A stretch of DNA of 64,000 bases from Cryobacterium tepidiphilum (GTDB lineage Bacteria; Actinomycetota; Actinomycetes; Actinomycetales; Microbacteriaceae). Positions 1 through 8,665 of the stretch are shown piece after piece. Both the position numbers and the translations under genes were made by a program. The stretch spans positions 151,218-215,217 of the forward strand of contig NZ_RDSR01000002.1 of the NCBI RefSeq assembly GCF_003716325.1, given 5' to 3'. A model generated the notes under the pieces. That model did not search any database and was not told where the DNA came from. It saw nothing but the letters and a program-made list of their open reading frames with translations. How positions within the stretch are numbered: position 1 is the stretch's first letter; every line of letters starts with the position of its first letter.

Positions 1-96
1 CACGCTGATGTTCCCGGTGCTGCCATGGGTCAGCGATCGTTCGAACAGCGACCGCGCCGCCCGCACGATGGCGTTTCGCGCTCCGGTCTCATCCAT
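1..96 (-). CDS. Class II aldolase/adducin family protein, 5' part only
   Basis: Only the first 32 codons are present; the gene runs off the left edge. The ATG at 96 has a strong GAAGGAGGAG ribosome binding site lying inside the end of the kinase gene upstream. The visible protein contains SLTHGSTGNISV, matching the N-terminal (S/T)xGNxS phosphate-binding signature of class II aldolases. Next to a DUF1537 kinase, the known family role is 3-oxo-tetronate 4-phosphate decarboxylase (OtnC type), giving dihydroxyacetone phosphate. That specific role is inferred from context; the family call rests on one motif. Confidence 0.75.
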   Translation of the reverse strand, partial: MDETGARNAIVRAARSLFERSLTHGSTGNISV

Positions 97-107
97 GCTC
101 TCCTCCT

Positions 108-1355
108 TCACGCGCTGCTGGCCTCCACGAGCAGGTCGACGGGCCCGAAATTGCCGGACTTCAGGAGCACGGCCAACGGATGCGCCCCGTCGACGTGTAT
201 CCACGGCACGCCGGCCGCTGCCTCCGCGCCGACCCGGCCCGAACGCAGCCCGAGGGCTTCGGTGACGGCGCCCGACGTCTCGCCCCCGGCGACCACGAGC
301 CGCTCCACGCCGCGCTCGACGAGCCCCGTCGCGATCACCCGGAACGCGGACTCGAGCAGCTCCGCGGCGCCCTGGACGCCGAGCGCATGCTGCACGACCG
401 CGAGTTCGGCAGGCGGCAGCGACGAGTAGATGAGGGGCGCCCGGCCGGCATCGAGACTGTCGAACCAGGCCAGCGCCTCGGCGGCGAGGCGGTCTGGGAC
501 AGGCGTGCGACGAGCATCGAGGCGAAATGACGGATGCGCTCGGCTCATGACGGCAACCTGCTCCAGCGTGCGGGCCGAGCAGCTTCCCGCGAGGACGGCG
601 GCGGGCCCCGACGGCAGCGCGTCGGTGCTGCCGGGGGCCGCGCCGGGCTCGCGGAGGGCCCCGGCCAGTCCCGCGGCGAGCCCCGCGGCACCCGTCACCA
701 GGCGGTCGTCCCGGCAGGCGAAGCCGAGCTCGAGCAGGTCCGCGTCGTCGACCGCGTCGACCACGGCGTACCGCACGCCGCCGGAGCGAAGCGCCGCGAG
801 CGCGTCGGCGAGGCCCTCCCGGCCGGTGCGCACCACGCGGTGTCGCACGTGGCCGATCGTCCGCGCCGTCTGCGCCGCCAGCAGCCGGGGCACGCTCGAA
901 TCGGTCATGGGCGTGAGCGGGTGGTGGCGCATGGGCGAGTCGGCGAGCAGGGTGCCACCGGCGAAGAGCAGGCCCTCGAACACCGTGCGATCGTGCACGG
1001 GCGACGCCGGTGTGACGACGGTGAGCCGGGCGTCGACGAGGTCGGCGAGGGCGTCGGCGACCGGGCCGATGTTGCCCTGTGCAGAGGAGTCGAAGGTGGA
1101 GCAGTACTTGACGTAGAGGCGGTCCCAGCCCCGGCCCCTGGCCCAGCGGGCGGCGCGCAGGGACTGGTCCACCGCCTCGGACCGGGGGCAGGTGCGCGTC
1201 TTCAGGGCGATGACGATGGCCGTGGCGCCGGGATCGGATGCCGGCACCTCGTCATCGGGAACGCCGAAGACCAGGCGCACGGCCAGGCCGGCGCGCCGGA
1301 ACGCGACCGCGACATCCGTCGCCCCGGTGACGTCGTCGGCGATCGCCGCGATCAT
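108..1355 (-). CDS. Four-carbon acid sugar kinase family protein (DUF1537; OtnK/DtnK/LtnK-like)
   Basis: This 415-residue protein starts IAAIADDVTGATDVAVAF, the D-D-x-T-G-A sugar-binding signature of DUF1537 kinases. Near the C-terminus VVAGGETSGAVTEALG is the typical GGET(S/T) nucleotide-binding motif. Family members phosphorylate 3-oxo-tetronate or tetronates such as D-threonate and D-erythronate. The start overlaps the racemase-like gene by 4 bp, and the aldolase follows directly, so the genes are cotranscribed. The kinase and aldolase fit the last two steps of a tetronate pathway. The dehydrogenase and isomerase of that pathway are not visible here. The exact substrate cannot be read from sequence. 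Confidence 0.88.
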   Translation of the reverse strand: MIAAIADDVTGATDVAVAFRRAGLAVRLVFGVPDDEVPASDPGATAIVIALKTRTCPRSEAVDQSLRAARWARGRGWDRLYVKYCSTFDSSAQGNIGPVADALADLVDARLTVVTPASPVHDRTVFEGLLFAGGTLLADSPMRHHPLTPMTDSSVPRLLAAQTARTIGHVRHRVVRTGREGLADALAALRSGGVRYAVVDAVDDADLLELGFACRDDRLVTGAAGLAAGLAGALREPGAAPGSTDALPSGPAAVLAGSCSARTLEQVAVMSRAHPSFRLDARRTPVPDRLAAEALAWFDSLDAGRAPLIYSSLPPAELAVVQHALGVQGAAELLESAFRVIATGLVERGVERLVVAGGETSGAVTEALGLRSGRVGAEAAAGVPWIHVDGAHPLAVLLKSGNFGPVDLLVEASSA

Positions 1356-2038
1356 GGCCGCGTTCCCAGGAGCGCCTGCCGCATGCGTGCGGCCGCACGG
1401 GGCGGACCGGCCATGACCGGCAGGCCCAGCCGCTCGGCGAGCCGGGCGGCCGCCGGGGCGAGCGAATACTGCGCGAGGAGCACGGCGTCGGCGGGCTCCG
1501 CCGACAGGACCGCGCTCGCCAGCGCATCGGTGACCGCCGCCGTGTCGCCTGACGCGGCCGCGGCGAAGGCATCGGCGGCGAGCACACCCGTGACCCGCGG
1601 CGCGCCGGATCGCTCGCGGGCGAACAGCGCGAACCGCTCCTCGGCGTCGCGCAGGGCCTCCGGCAGGGAGGACAGCAGGATGACGCGCTCATACCCGGCC
1701 GACACCACGTCGTCGAAGGCGGCGTCGTCGGAGGCGTAGATCGGCACGTCGCCGCCGGCGCCCAGCTCGTGCGCGACCGGCCCGTACATCGAGCAGGTGA
1801 GGAGCACGCCATCCGCTCCGGCCTCGACGGCGTAGCGCACCAGCGCCCCCATTCGCGCGGCCAGCGGCGGCGTCAGCCCGCCCGCCGCGACCGCCTCGGT
1901 GATCAACCGGTCGTCGAGAACGTTCCAGAGCGTCGCCTCCGGGAAGTGCTCCGCGAACGCGGCGCTCGCCGGCGGGATCGCGGCCGTGGTGGCGCCGATG
2001 AAGGCGACCAGCGGATGCCGGTCAGCGCTCAACGACAA
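1352..2038 (-). CDS. Aspartate/glutamate racemase superfamily protein
   Basis: About 228 residues resembling the Asp/Glu/hydantoin racemase and maleate isomerase superfamily. It begins HPLVAFIGATTAAIPPAS and has the central catalytic-type segment DGVLLTCSMYGPV, which holds a cysteine, as in the first Cys motif of the family. The second family cysteine is not seen near LLAQYSLAPA, where Gln-Tyr-Ser stands instead, so activity may differ from a two-cysteine racemase. The start is uncertain: TTG at 2038 has GAGGA 5 nt upstream, and TTG at 2032 is also possible. Either overlaps the end of the rraA-like gene. Function in this operon is unknown. Confidence 0.7.
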   Translation of the reverse strand: MSLSADRHPLVAFIGATTAAIPPASAAFAEHFPEATLWNVLDDRLITEAVAAGGLTPPLAARMGALVRYAVEAGADGVLLTCSMYGPVAHELGAGGDVPIYASDDAAFDDVVSAGYERVILLSSLPEALRDAEERFALFARERSGAPRVTGVLAADAFAAAASGDTAAVTDALASAVLSAEPADAVLLAQYSLAPAAARLAERLGLPVMAGPPRAAARMRQALLGTRP

Positions 2039-2495
2039 CGCCGTCCTCGTCGGCGTACACGCGCTTCCCGGGCGCGACGACCGTCTCACCGATCGTGAGC
2101 ACCACGTCGGCCTCACCGGCCCCGGTCTTCCCGCTCTTGCGCGGGTTGCTGGCCAGCGCCTTGATGCCGAGCGGCAGTGCGGCCAGCGCCGTGCGGTCCC
2201 GCACCGCGCCGTGGATGACGATGCCGGCCCAGCCGTTCTCGAGGGCGATGGCGGCGATCATGTCGCCCATCAACGCCGTGCGCACCGACCCACCGCCATC
2301 GACGACGAGCACCGCCCCGTCGCCCGGGGTGGAGACCAGCGACTTCAGCAGCGCGTTGTCCTCGAAGCAGCGCACCGTCCGTGCCGGGCCGGAGAAGCGA
2401 AGCGTTCCGCCGAAGTCGGCGAGGGGCACCGACAGCGACAGCAGGTCGTCGCCGCGCTCGTCCCAGAGGTCGGCGGTGGCGGGGGTCTCGGTCAT
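2022..2495 (-). CDS. RraA family protein (4-hydroxy-4-methyl-2-oxoglutarate aldolase-like)
   Basis: This 157-residue protein matches the usual RraA length. It carries VLVVDGGGSVRTALMGDMIAAIALENGWAG, interrupted here only by normal family variation, with the substrate-binding GGxxxxALxG element, and later IHGAVRDRTALAALPLGIKAL, with the conserved RD pair. Catalytic family members split 4-hydroxy-4-methyl-2-oxoglutarate or oxaloacetate. Others bind RNase E. The catabolic setting favours an aldolase or decarboxylase. The ATG at 2495 has an AAAGGAG site at good spacing. The gene lies between the GntR regulator and the racemase-like gene on one strand. Confidence 0.85.
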   Translation of the reverse strand: MTETPATADLWDERGDDLLSLSVPLADFGGTLRFSGPARTVRCFEDNALLKSLVSTPGDGAVLVVDGGGSVRTALMGDMIAAIALENGWAGIVIHGAVRDRTALAALPLGIKALASNPRKSGKTGAGEADVVLTIGETVVAPGKRVYADEDGVVVER

Positions 2496-2547
2496 GTTCT
2501 CGCTCCTTTGCGGGCAGTGCGTGTCGTTCTCGGGTCGGGGTGACCGG

Positions 2548-3237
2548 TCAGGCCACCGCGTGGTGCGTCTCGCTCGCGGCCAGGCGCGAGGCCGCTTTCG
2601 CCCCCAGGCTGCTGCGGATGTGACGCAGCATGAGTTCCTGTACGCCCTCCCGGTCACCGGCGGTGACAGCGGCGAACAGCTCCCGGTGCTCGTTGGCCTT
2701 GCGGTCGCGCTCGGGCTGCTGGCGTCGTTCCTCGAGGCCGACCAGCCGATAGCGGTCGGCCTTGTCCCACAATCCGTCGAGGGTGGCGATCAGCAGATCG
2801 TTGTGCGACGCGCAGTAGACGGCGCGGTGGAAGCGCCGGTGGGCCACGAGGTCGACGACCGCGGGCTGGTTCGGCAGCGGCTCCAGCTCGGACAGCGCAG
2901 CTCGCATCTCGGCGATGTCGTCCTTGGTGCGGCGCTCGGCGGCGAGGCCAGCGGCGAGCGGGTCGAGGGCGCGGCGGATCTCGAGGAGGTCACGGGCCTC
3001 CTCGGCCGAGAGGTCGGTGACCCGGGCGTCGCGGTGGGCGTCCAGCTCGACGAGGCCTTCGGACTTCAGCCGCCGCAGCGACTCCCGAAGCGGGGTGGTG
3101 CTGATGCCGAGCTCGGCCGCCAGCGCCGCCTGGTTCAGCACCGTGCCGGGTGGGTACACGCCGGTGACGATCCGGCCCCGCACTTCGGCGTACGCGAAGT
3201 CGCTCTTCGTCGAGTAACGATCGACCTGTGCATCCAT
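2548..3237 (-). CDS. GntR family transcriptional regulator (FCD domain)
   Basis: A 229-residue regulator. Residues about 10-75 form the winged helix, with ISTTPLRESLRRLKSEGLVEL as recognition region. Residues about 85-215 form an all-helical FCD ligand domain with the metal-type histidines in FHRAVYCASHN and LMLRHI. It heads the minus-strand acid operon and faces the ABC importer across 251 bp that contain several dyads. It is therefore the likely local repressor of both blocks, with a carboxylic acid as inducer. That role is inference from position. Confidence 0.88.
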   Translation of the reverse strand: MDAQVDRYSTKSDFAYAEVRGRIVTGVYPPGTVLNQAALAAELGISTTPLRESLRRLKSEGLVELDAHRDARVTDLSAEEARDLLEIRRALDPLAAGLAAERRTKDDIAEMRAALSELEPLPNQPAVVDLVAHRRFHRAVYCASHNDLLIATLDGLWDKADRYRLVGLEERRQQPERDRKANEHRELFAAVTAGDREGVQELMLRHIRSSLGAKAASRLAASETHHAVA

Positions 3238-3488
3238 GCTTGCCTCCGACCCACATCCTATGGCAGGTTATTGGTTATAACGAGGGGCACGCCAGATCAC
3301 TGACGAGCGCTCAGGGCTCCCGTTACAAAACCGAGACAGACGTGATTTTCGCTGGTCGATCGGTATTTCTAACCCGTGCGACACGGGTGGTCGGTTTACA
3401 AAACGACCGAAACATTGACATCGACGGCTATAACCTCAAGCATGATCCCAGCACCACAGTGCCATTCATCACACAAAGGAGTGATTCA
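3238..3488. promoter_or_regulatory. Divergent promoter region with dyads between GntR gene and ABC importer
   Basis: Visible elements are a palindrome GTTATAAC at 3274-3281, a related GGCTATAACC at 3426-3435, a perfect 7-bp dyad ACCCGTG-CGA-CACGGGT at 3372-3388, and TCGGT...ACCGA at 3391-3410. A TTGACA hexamer sits at 3415-3420, but no well-spaced -10 follows. The region is lower in GC than the neighbouring genes. These are candidate operators for the GntR protein; no single one can be chosen by eye. Confidence 0.5.
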
Positions 3489-4667
3489 ATGAACGGAAAT
3501 TCCCTGGGACGCGGCTCGCGCCGGCGCATGCTCGCCGGCTTCGCCGCCCTGACCGCCGTGGCAACGGTGACCGCCCTCGCCGGCTGCAGTGGCAGCACCG
3601 GCCCCGGCGACGCCGGAGGCGGCGACCAGCCGTCCGCAGCAGCTGCCGGTGACTTCCCCAGCTATTACCCCGCCGACTACCAGAGCATCGTCGATGGCGC
3701 GAAGAAGGAGGGCGGCGACCTCGTCATCTACTCCAACACCGACCAGGAGAACTGGGCGCCGATCTTCCGCGACTTCCAGAAGAAGTACCCCTTCGTGAAG
3801 ATTTCGGCAAACAACCTGGAGAGCGACGAGGTGTTCCAGCGCCAGCTCAGCGAGATGGCGACCGGCAATGCCCCCGCCGACCTGCTGGTGTCCAACGCCA
3901 CCCAGGGCTGGGCGGAGTACGCCTCGAAGCCTGACACCACGATGGCGTATGAGTCGCCGGAACTGAGCAAGCTGCCGGACTTCGTGACCCTGCTGCCCAA
4001 TGTCTACGCGATGAGCATGGACCCGATCGGCATGCTCTACAACACGGCCGTCATCGACAAGGAACTGACGAGCATCAAGGACCTCGCCGACTACGTGCAG
4101 GCCAACAAAGACAAGATGAAGAACAAGGTCACCACGCGTGACGTCTCCGGAGCCTTTGGCTTCAGCGTCTCCAAGGCGTGGGCGGACAACGCCACGGACA
4201 GCTGGGACACGCTGGCCAAGGTCATGCCCTTCGCGCGTGCTGAGACCTCCTCCGGCACCCAGAAGGACAAGATCACGTCCGGTGAGTACGGCGCGGGCTT
4301 CCTGATCAGTGGTGCCGTGGGCTTCCCGGCGGAGAAGGACGCCGGCGGCCTGCTCAAGTTCGTGCTCCCGAAGGACGGCACCGACGTCATCGGCCGTGGC
4401 ATCGCCATCACCCCGAAGGCGCCGCACGTCAACACCGCGAAGCTCTTCGTCGACTTCGTGCTCTCCGAAGACGGCCAGAACGCTGTCGCCGAGGGTGGCC
4501 TGGCCTCCTACCGCGACAACGTGAAGCCCGCCGAGGGGCTGCACACCTACCAGGAGGTCGAGGAGAAGGCCGGCAAGGACAACATCATCGTCGTGCCTTA
4601 CGAGGCCGCCTCCGAGGCCGAGGTCAAGGAATTCACCGACAAGTGGAACGGCCTGCTCGCTAAGTAG
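3489..4667 (+). CDS. ABC transporter substrate-binding lipoprotein (family 1, Fe3+/carboxylate type)
   Basis: This 392-residue protein has a lipoprotein signal: RRR at 11-13, a hydrophobic stretch, and lipobox LAGC with Cys33. The mature part is a family 1 extracellular solute-binding protein like AfuA/FbpA and relatives (GGDLVIYSNTDQEN, GMLYNTAVIDKELTSIKDL). The ATG at 3489 follows AAAGGAG. It is the first gene of the plus-strand run and is followed by a fused permease and an ATPase. The ligand cannot be read from sequence; the setting suggests an organic acid, perhaps bound with a metal. Iron remains an alternative. Confidence 0.88.
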   Translation: MNGNSLGRGSRRRMLAGFAALTAVATVTALAGCSGSTGPGDAGGGDQPSAAAAGDFPSYYPADYQSIVDGAKKEGGDLVIYSNTDQENWAPIFRDFQKKYPFVKISANNLESDEVFQRQLSEMATGNAPADLLVSNATQGWAEYASKPDTTMAYESPELSKLPDFVTLLPNVYAMSMDPIGMLYNTAVIDKELTSIKDLADYVQANKDKMKNKVTTRDVSGAFGFSVSKAWADNATDSWDTLAKVMPFARAETSSGTQKDKITSGEYGAGFLISGAVGFPAEKDAGGLLKFVLPKDGTDVIGRGIAITPKAPHVNTAKLFVDFVLSEDGQNAVAEGGLASYRDNVKPAEGLHTYQEVEEKAGKDNIIVVPYEAASEAEVKEFTDKWNGLLAK

Positions 4668-4699
4668 CTCGCATCGCGGCTACCTGAAGGAAACACATA

Positions 4700-6466
4700 A
4701 TGGCAATTCTGGCTACGGAGCGTCCCGCTCCCGTTCAACAGAGGGCCGTCCTGCCGGCGCCGAAGTACCGCAAGGTCTTCGGCGTCGGCCGGAGCCGGCT
4801 CTTCCAATACGTCGTCATCGTGATCCTGGCGCTCTTCGTGATCGCCCCGATCGTGCCGATCCTCTACCAGTCGTTCACCGACCGTCCCCTGTATGAGGCA
4901 GGCGGCATCCTCACGGTGCAGAACTACGTGCACCTGTTCACCGACTCCGGCTTCGGCACGGTCATTCTGAACACGGCCATCTTCGCCGTGTCGACGACGG
5001 TGCTGACGCTCGTCATCGCCGTCCCCATGGCGGTCCTCGTCGTCCGCACCCGGCTTCCGTTCGGCAAGGTCCTCGGCCTGTCGATGCAGTGGCCGTTCTA
5101 CATCTCCTCGCTGATCCTGAGTTTCGGCTGGATCACGTTGTACGGGCCCGCCGGGTTCGTCAGCGTCGTCGTGCGCGACGCGATCGGTTTCGTGCCCTGG
5201 AACCTGTATTCGCTCGGCGGGATGGCCGTGACGGAGGCAGTCGCCCTGGCTCCGATCGCCTATGTCTTCTGCGCGAACGCCCTCCGCCAGTCCGACGCCT
5301 CACTGGAGAGCGCTGCGCAGGTCTGCGGCGCCAAGCCGCTGCGCATCCTGTTCTCGGTCGTGATCCCCATGTTGCGGCCCCCGGTCGTCTACGCGTCGAT
5401 CCTGACCTTCAGCATGGCGCTGGAGACCCTGAGTGTGCCGCTGCTCTACGGCACGCCGGTGAAGATCGAGGTCTTCTCCACCTTCCTGTACACCAACGGC
5501 CTGCAGTCCATCCGTCCCGATTACGGAATCCTGGGAGCGGCGTCCACCATCATCCTGTTCGTGACGATCGCGACCGTGTTCGTGCAGGCCAAGGTGCTGA
5601 AGAACTCCCAGCGGTTCATCTCCGTGCGCGGCAAGGCCACCCGGCCCCGCCGGCTGGAGCTCGGCTGGATCCGCTGGGTGGGCGCGGCCGGCATCCTGCT
5701 CTACGTGATCTTCGGGGCGACCCTGCCGATCCTCGGCCTGGTGTTCCGTTCGTTCACGCTCATCTTCACGCCCCTGCAGAGCCCGTTCAAGACGCTCACC
5801 CTGGCCAACTACGACCGGATCTTCACGTACACCGCCTACATCAACTCGATCGTCAACAGTGTGATCATCGCGGCGGTCGGCGCGGTGCTCATCAGCTGCC
5901 TCGCCCTCGCCGCCGTGCTCGTGGCCAAACGATCCAACTTCCGGTTCGCCCGCACCGTGGAGTATCTCGCCCTCGGCCCGCAGGCGATCCCCGGCATCAT
6001 CGTCGGTATCGGATTCTTCTGGGCGTTCGCGCTGCTGCCGAACGCGCTCGGGGGGCTGTTCCAGGGCGCCCTGGCCGGACTGATCGTCGCCTTCGGCCTG
6101 CGCGCGTTGCCGACGGCGTTCGGCTCCATCTCGCCGGCACTCATGCAGATCGCCAATGAACTCGACAACGCCGCACGCACATCCGGTGCCGACTGGCTGG
6201 GCGCGTTCATGCGGGTGCTCCGGAGCCTCTTGTTCCCCGCCTTCATGGGCGCGATCATCCTCGTGTTCGTCACGATGATGAAGGAGTACTCCGCCGCCCT
6301 GTTCCTGTCGTCCGCGCACACCGGGGTCATCGGCACCACGATGCTCGAGTTGTGGGTGCAGGGAAACTCCGGATCCGTGGCCGCCCTGGCCACCATCCAA
6401 ATCGCGATCACCGCCGTCTTCGTCGCCGTGGCGAGCCAATTCATGAAGGGACACGCTGATGCCTGA
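4700..6466 (+). CDS. ABC transporter permease with two fused permease domains
   Basis: The 588-residue protein holds two binding-protein-dependent permease domains in tandem, as in the FbpB/AfuB type. Each half carries an EAA-loop: ESAAQVCGAKPLRILFSVV around residue 205 and DNAARTSGADWLGAFMRVL around residue 490. About twelve membrane segments are visible. It lies between the binding lipoprotein and the ATPase, so one gene supplies both transmembrane halves of the importer. Start ATG 4700 has a GAAGGAAA site upstream. Confidence 0.92.
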   Translation: MAILATERPAPVQQRAVLPAPKYRKVFGVGRSRLFQYVVIVILALFVIAPIVPILYQSFTDRPLYEAGGILTVQNYVHLFTDSGFGTVILNTAIFAVSTTVLTLVIAVPMAVLVVRTRLPFGKVLGLSMQWPFYISSLILSFGWITLYGPAGFVSVVVRDAIGFVPWNLYSLGGMAVTEAVALAPIAYVFCANALRQSDASLESAAQVCGAKPLRILFSVVIPMLRPPVVYASILTFSMALETLSVPLLYGTPVKIEVFSTFLYTNGLQSIRPDYGILGAASTIILFVTIATVFVQAKVLKNSQRFISVRGKATRPRRLELGWIRWVGAAGILLYVIFGATLPILGLVFRSFTLIFTPLQSPFKTLTLANYDRIFTYTAYINSIVNSVIIAAVGAVLISCLALAAVLVAKRSNFRFARTVEYLALGPQAIPGIIVGIGFFWAFALLPNALGGLFQGALAGLIVAFGLRALPTAFGSISPALMQIANELDNAARTSGADWLGAFMRVLRSLLFPAFMGAIILVFVTMMKEYSAALFLSSAHTGVIGTTMLELWVQGNSGSVAALATIQIAITAVFVAVASQFMKGHADA

Positions 6467-7586
6467 GGTACGCGTCTCACACCTGTTCAAGAAGTTCGGA
6501 AACGTCAACGTTCTCAATGACATCGACTTCACCATCAACGAGGGCGAGTTCTTCACGCTGCTGGGCCCCAGCGGATGCGGGAAGTCGACCACCCTCAACT
6601 GCATCGCCGGTCTGGAGCAGCCGACTGCGGGGTCGATCGCGGTGGGTGGAACGCCGTTCGTCGACACGGAACGGGGAATCTACGTCCCGACCGAGGAACG
6701 CAACCTCGGCATGGTGTTCCAGTCCTACGCCCTCTGGCCGCAGATGACGGTGTCGAAGAACCTCGCGATGCCCCTGTCGATCCGGCGCGCCTCTCGTGGC
6801 GACAAGGCCGAGCGCATTCACGACGCACTGGACAAGGTGGGCCTGTCGCACCTGAAGGACCGGTACCCGCACGAGCTGTCCGGCGGACAGCAGCAGCGCG
6901 TGGCGCTGGCGCGCGCCCTCGTCTACTCGCCGAGCGTCCTGCTCCTCGACGAGCCGCTGTCCAACCTAGACGCGAAGCTGCGCGAGCAGGCGCGTGCCTG
7001 GCTGAAGCGCCTGCAGGAGGACCTCGGCATCACCACGGTCTACGTCACCCACGACCAGGACGAGGCCCTGTCGCTCAGCGACAGGATCGCCGTGATGTTC
7101 GAGGGACACATGGCGCAGATCGGCACGCCTAAGGAGATCTACGAACGACCGGCCACCGCTCATGTCGCCGCGTTCGTGGGCAGCTGCAACTTCTTCACCG
7201 GCAAGCTCGAAAACCGCAATGGGCGGATCTGCCAGGTGCGCCTCGACAACACCGGCGCCATCGTCACCATCGTGGCCGACGGCGACTTCACCATCGGGCA
7301 GGAGGTGACCGTCGCCATCCGCCCGGAGAAGCTGGCGATCACTCCGGAAGCGATCGACGTGGCCGGCGTCAACGTGCTTCACACCGAGGTGCTCACCCGT
7401 TCCTACGTCGGATCGCGTTACGAGTACGGCCTGCGCCTCGGGCGCAACGTCGTGCAGGTGGTGTCGGCCGACGGCGGACTGGATGGCGCCGTGCGACTGG
7501 TGTTCGACCCCGAAGACGCGCTCCTCTACCCGGGCGTGACCATCCCCTCGCAGGAGGCGCAGGAGCTCATGACGGTTTCCGCGTGA
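6459..7586 (+). CDS. ABC transporter ATP-binding protein with TOBE domain
   Basis: The 375-residue ATPase has Walker A GPSGCGKST at 36-44, signature LSGGQQQR, Walker B VLLLDEPLSNLD and the H-loop YVTHDQDEA. The last third forms a TOBE domain (VAIRPEKLAI), as in the PotA/FbpC/MalK group. It overlaps the permease gene by 8 bp, and its stop overlaps the GTG of the next gene, so translation is probably coupled. It powers the importer encoded by the two genes before it. Confidence 0.93.
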   Translation: MPEVRVSHLFKKFGNVNVLNDIDFTINEGEFFTLLGPSGCGKSTTLNCIAGLEQPTAGSIAVGGTPFVDTERGIYVPTEERNLGMVFQSYALWPQMTVSKNLAMPLSIRRASRGDKAERIHDALDKVGLSHLKDRYPHELSGGQQQRVALARALVYSPSVLLLDEPLSNLDAKLREQARAWLKRLQEDLGITTVYVTHDQDEALSLSDRIAVMFEGHMAQIGTPKEIYERPATAHVAAFVGSCNFFTGKLENRNGRICQVRLDNTGAIVTIVADGDFTIGQEVTVAIRPEKLAITPEAIDVAGVNVLHTEVLTRSYVGSRYEYGLRLGRNVVQVVSADGGLDGAVRLVFDPEDALLYPGVTIPSQEAQELMTVSA

Positions 7587-8665
7587 CCGAGCCTCGGTAC
7601 CGCCTGGGCGTCCTCGACGGCGACGGCATCGGACCGGAGATCGTTCCGGCTGCCGTTGCCGTCGTCGACGCCGCGCTCGCCGCAGTCGGCGCCGCACCGG
7701 TCGAGTGGGTGGAACTACCGCTCGGCCGGTCGGCCATCGACTCGCACGGCACCCCGGTGCCCGACGAGACGCTCAGTGCGCTCGCTGAGACCGACGGCTG
7801 GCTGCTCGGGCCGCACGACAGCGTCTCCTACCCGGAACCGCACAGGTCGCGCCTCAACCCCAGCGGCACCATTCGCAAGCACTTCGACCTGTATGCGAAC
7901 ATCCGCCCGGCCAAGTCCTTCGAGCGCGGGAACGCGATCGTCGAGGGCACGGATCTCGTGATCGCCCGGGAGAACACCGAGGGGTTCTACGCCGACCGCA
8001 ACACGGTCGCCGGCACCGGCGAGTTCATGCCGACGCCCGACGTCGCCATCGCGCACGGGATCATCACGCGCAAGGCCACCGAGCGCATCGCCCGCACGGC
8101 CTTCGAGCTGGCCATGCGGCGGCGCAAGCAGGTCACGATCGTGCACAAGGCGAACGTGCTGCAGCTGACGACCGGGCTGTTCCGGCAGGTCTGCCGCGAC
8201 GTCGCGGAGGAGTACCCCGAGGTCACGGTGAACGACTTCCACATCGACGCGATGACGGTGCACCTGCTGCGGCGGGCCGATCGCTTCGACGTGCTCGTCA
8301 CCGAGAACATGTTCGGCGATATCCTCTCCGACCTGGCCGGTGAGATCGCCGGGTCGCTGGGGATCGCCCCGTCGATCAACAACTCCGACACGCAGGCCAT
8401 GGCTCAGGCGTCCCACGGCTCAGCGCCCGACATCGCCGGCCAGAACCTCGCCAACCCGGTGGCCATGATGCTCTCGAGCGCCATGCTGCTGGACTGGCTC
8501 GGTTCGAAGCGGAACGACGAAAAGCTGGTGCGCGCAGCCCAGCTGATGGAGGCCGCCGTCGCAGCCGCCATCCACGGCGGCACCGCTACACGGGACCTCG
8601 GCGGTTCGGCATCCACGACCGAGTTCACCGCTGCCGTGATCCACGCGATGCGGGACCAGGCGTGA
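7583..8665 (+). CDS. Isocitrate/isopropylmalate dehydrogenase family protein
   Basis: 360 residues with the family start LGVLDGDGIGPEIVPAAV, the substrate-binding arginine block SRLNPSGTIRKHFDLYANIRPAK, IARENTEGFYADRN, the catalytic lysine in VTIVHKANVLQLT, and the metal-binding aspartates in FDVLVTENMFGDILSDLAGE. These enzymes oxidatively decarboxylate beta-substituted malates with NAD(P)+. The length suits isopropylmalate, tartrate or homoisocitrate types. In an operon with an acid importer and aconitase, a special tri- or dicarboxylate is more likely than leucine synthesis. GTG start in a 4-bp overlap. Confidence 0.85.
   Translation: MTEPRYRLGVLDGDGIGPEIVPAAVAVVDAALAAVGAAPVEWVELPLGRSAIDSHGTPVPDETLSALAETDGWLLGPHDSVSYPEPHRSRLNPSGTIRKHFDLYANIRPAKSFERGNAIVEGTDLVIARENTEGFYADRNTVAGTGEFMPTPDVAIAHGIITRKATERIARTAFELAMRRRKQVTIVHKANVLQLTTGLFRQVCRDVAEEYPEVTVNDFHIDAMTVHLLRRADRFDVLVTENMFGDILSDLAGEIAGSLGIAPSINNSDTQAMAQASHGSAPDIAGQNLANPVAMMLSSAMLLDWLGSKRNDEKLVRAAQLMEAAVAAAIHGGTATRDLGGSASTTEFTAAVIHAMRDQA

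Noticed and set aside
3415..3434. TTGACA plus TATAAC as a promoter for the ABC operon
   Set aside because: The two hexamers are only 8 bp apart, too close for a sigma-70-type promoter. They may belong to different signals.
7583..8665. Calling this gene leuB (leucine synthesis)
   Set aside because: No other leucine genes are present, and the operon context is carboxylate uptake and breakdown. Only the family was assigned.
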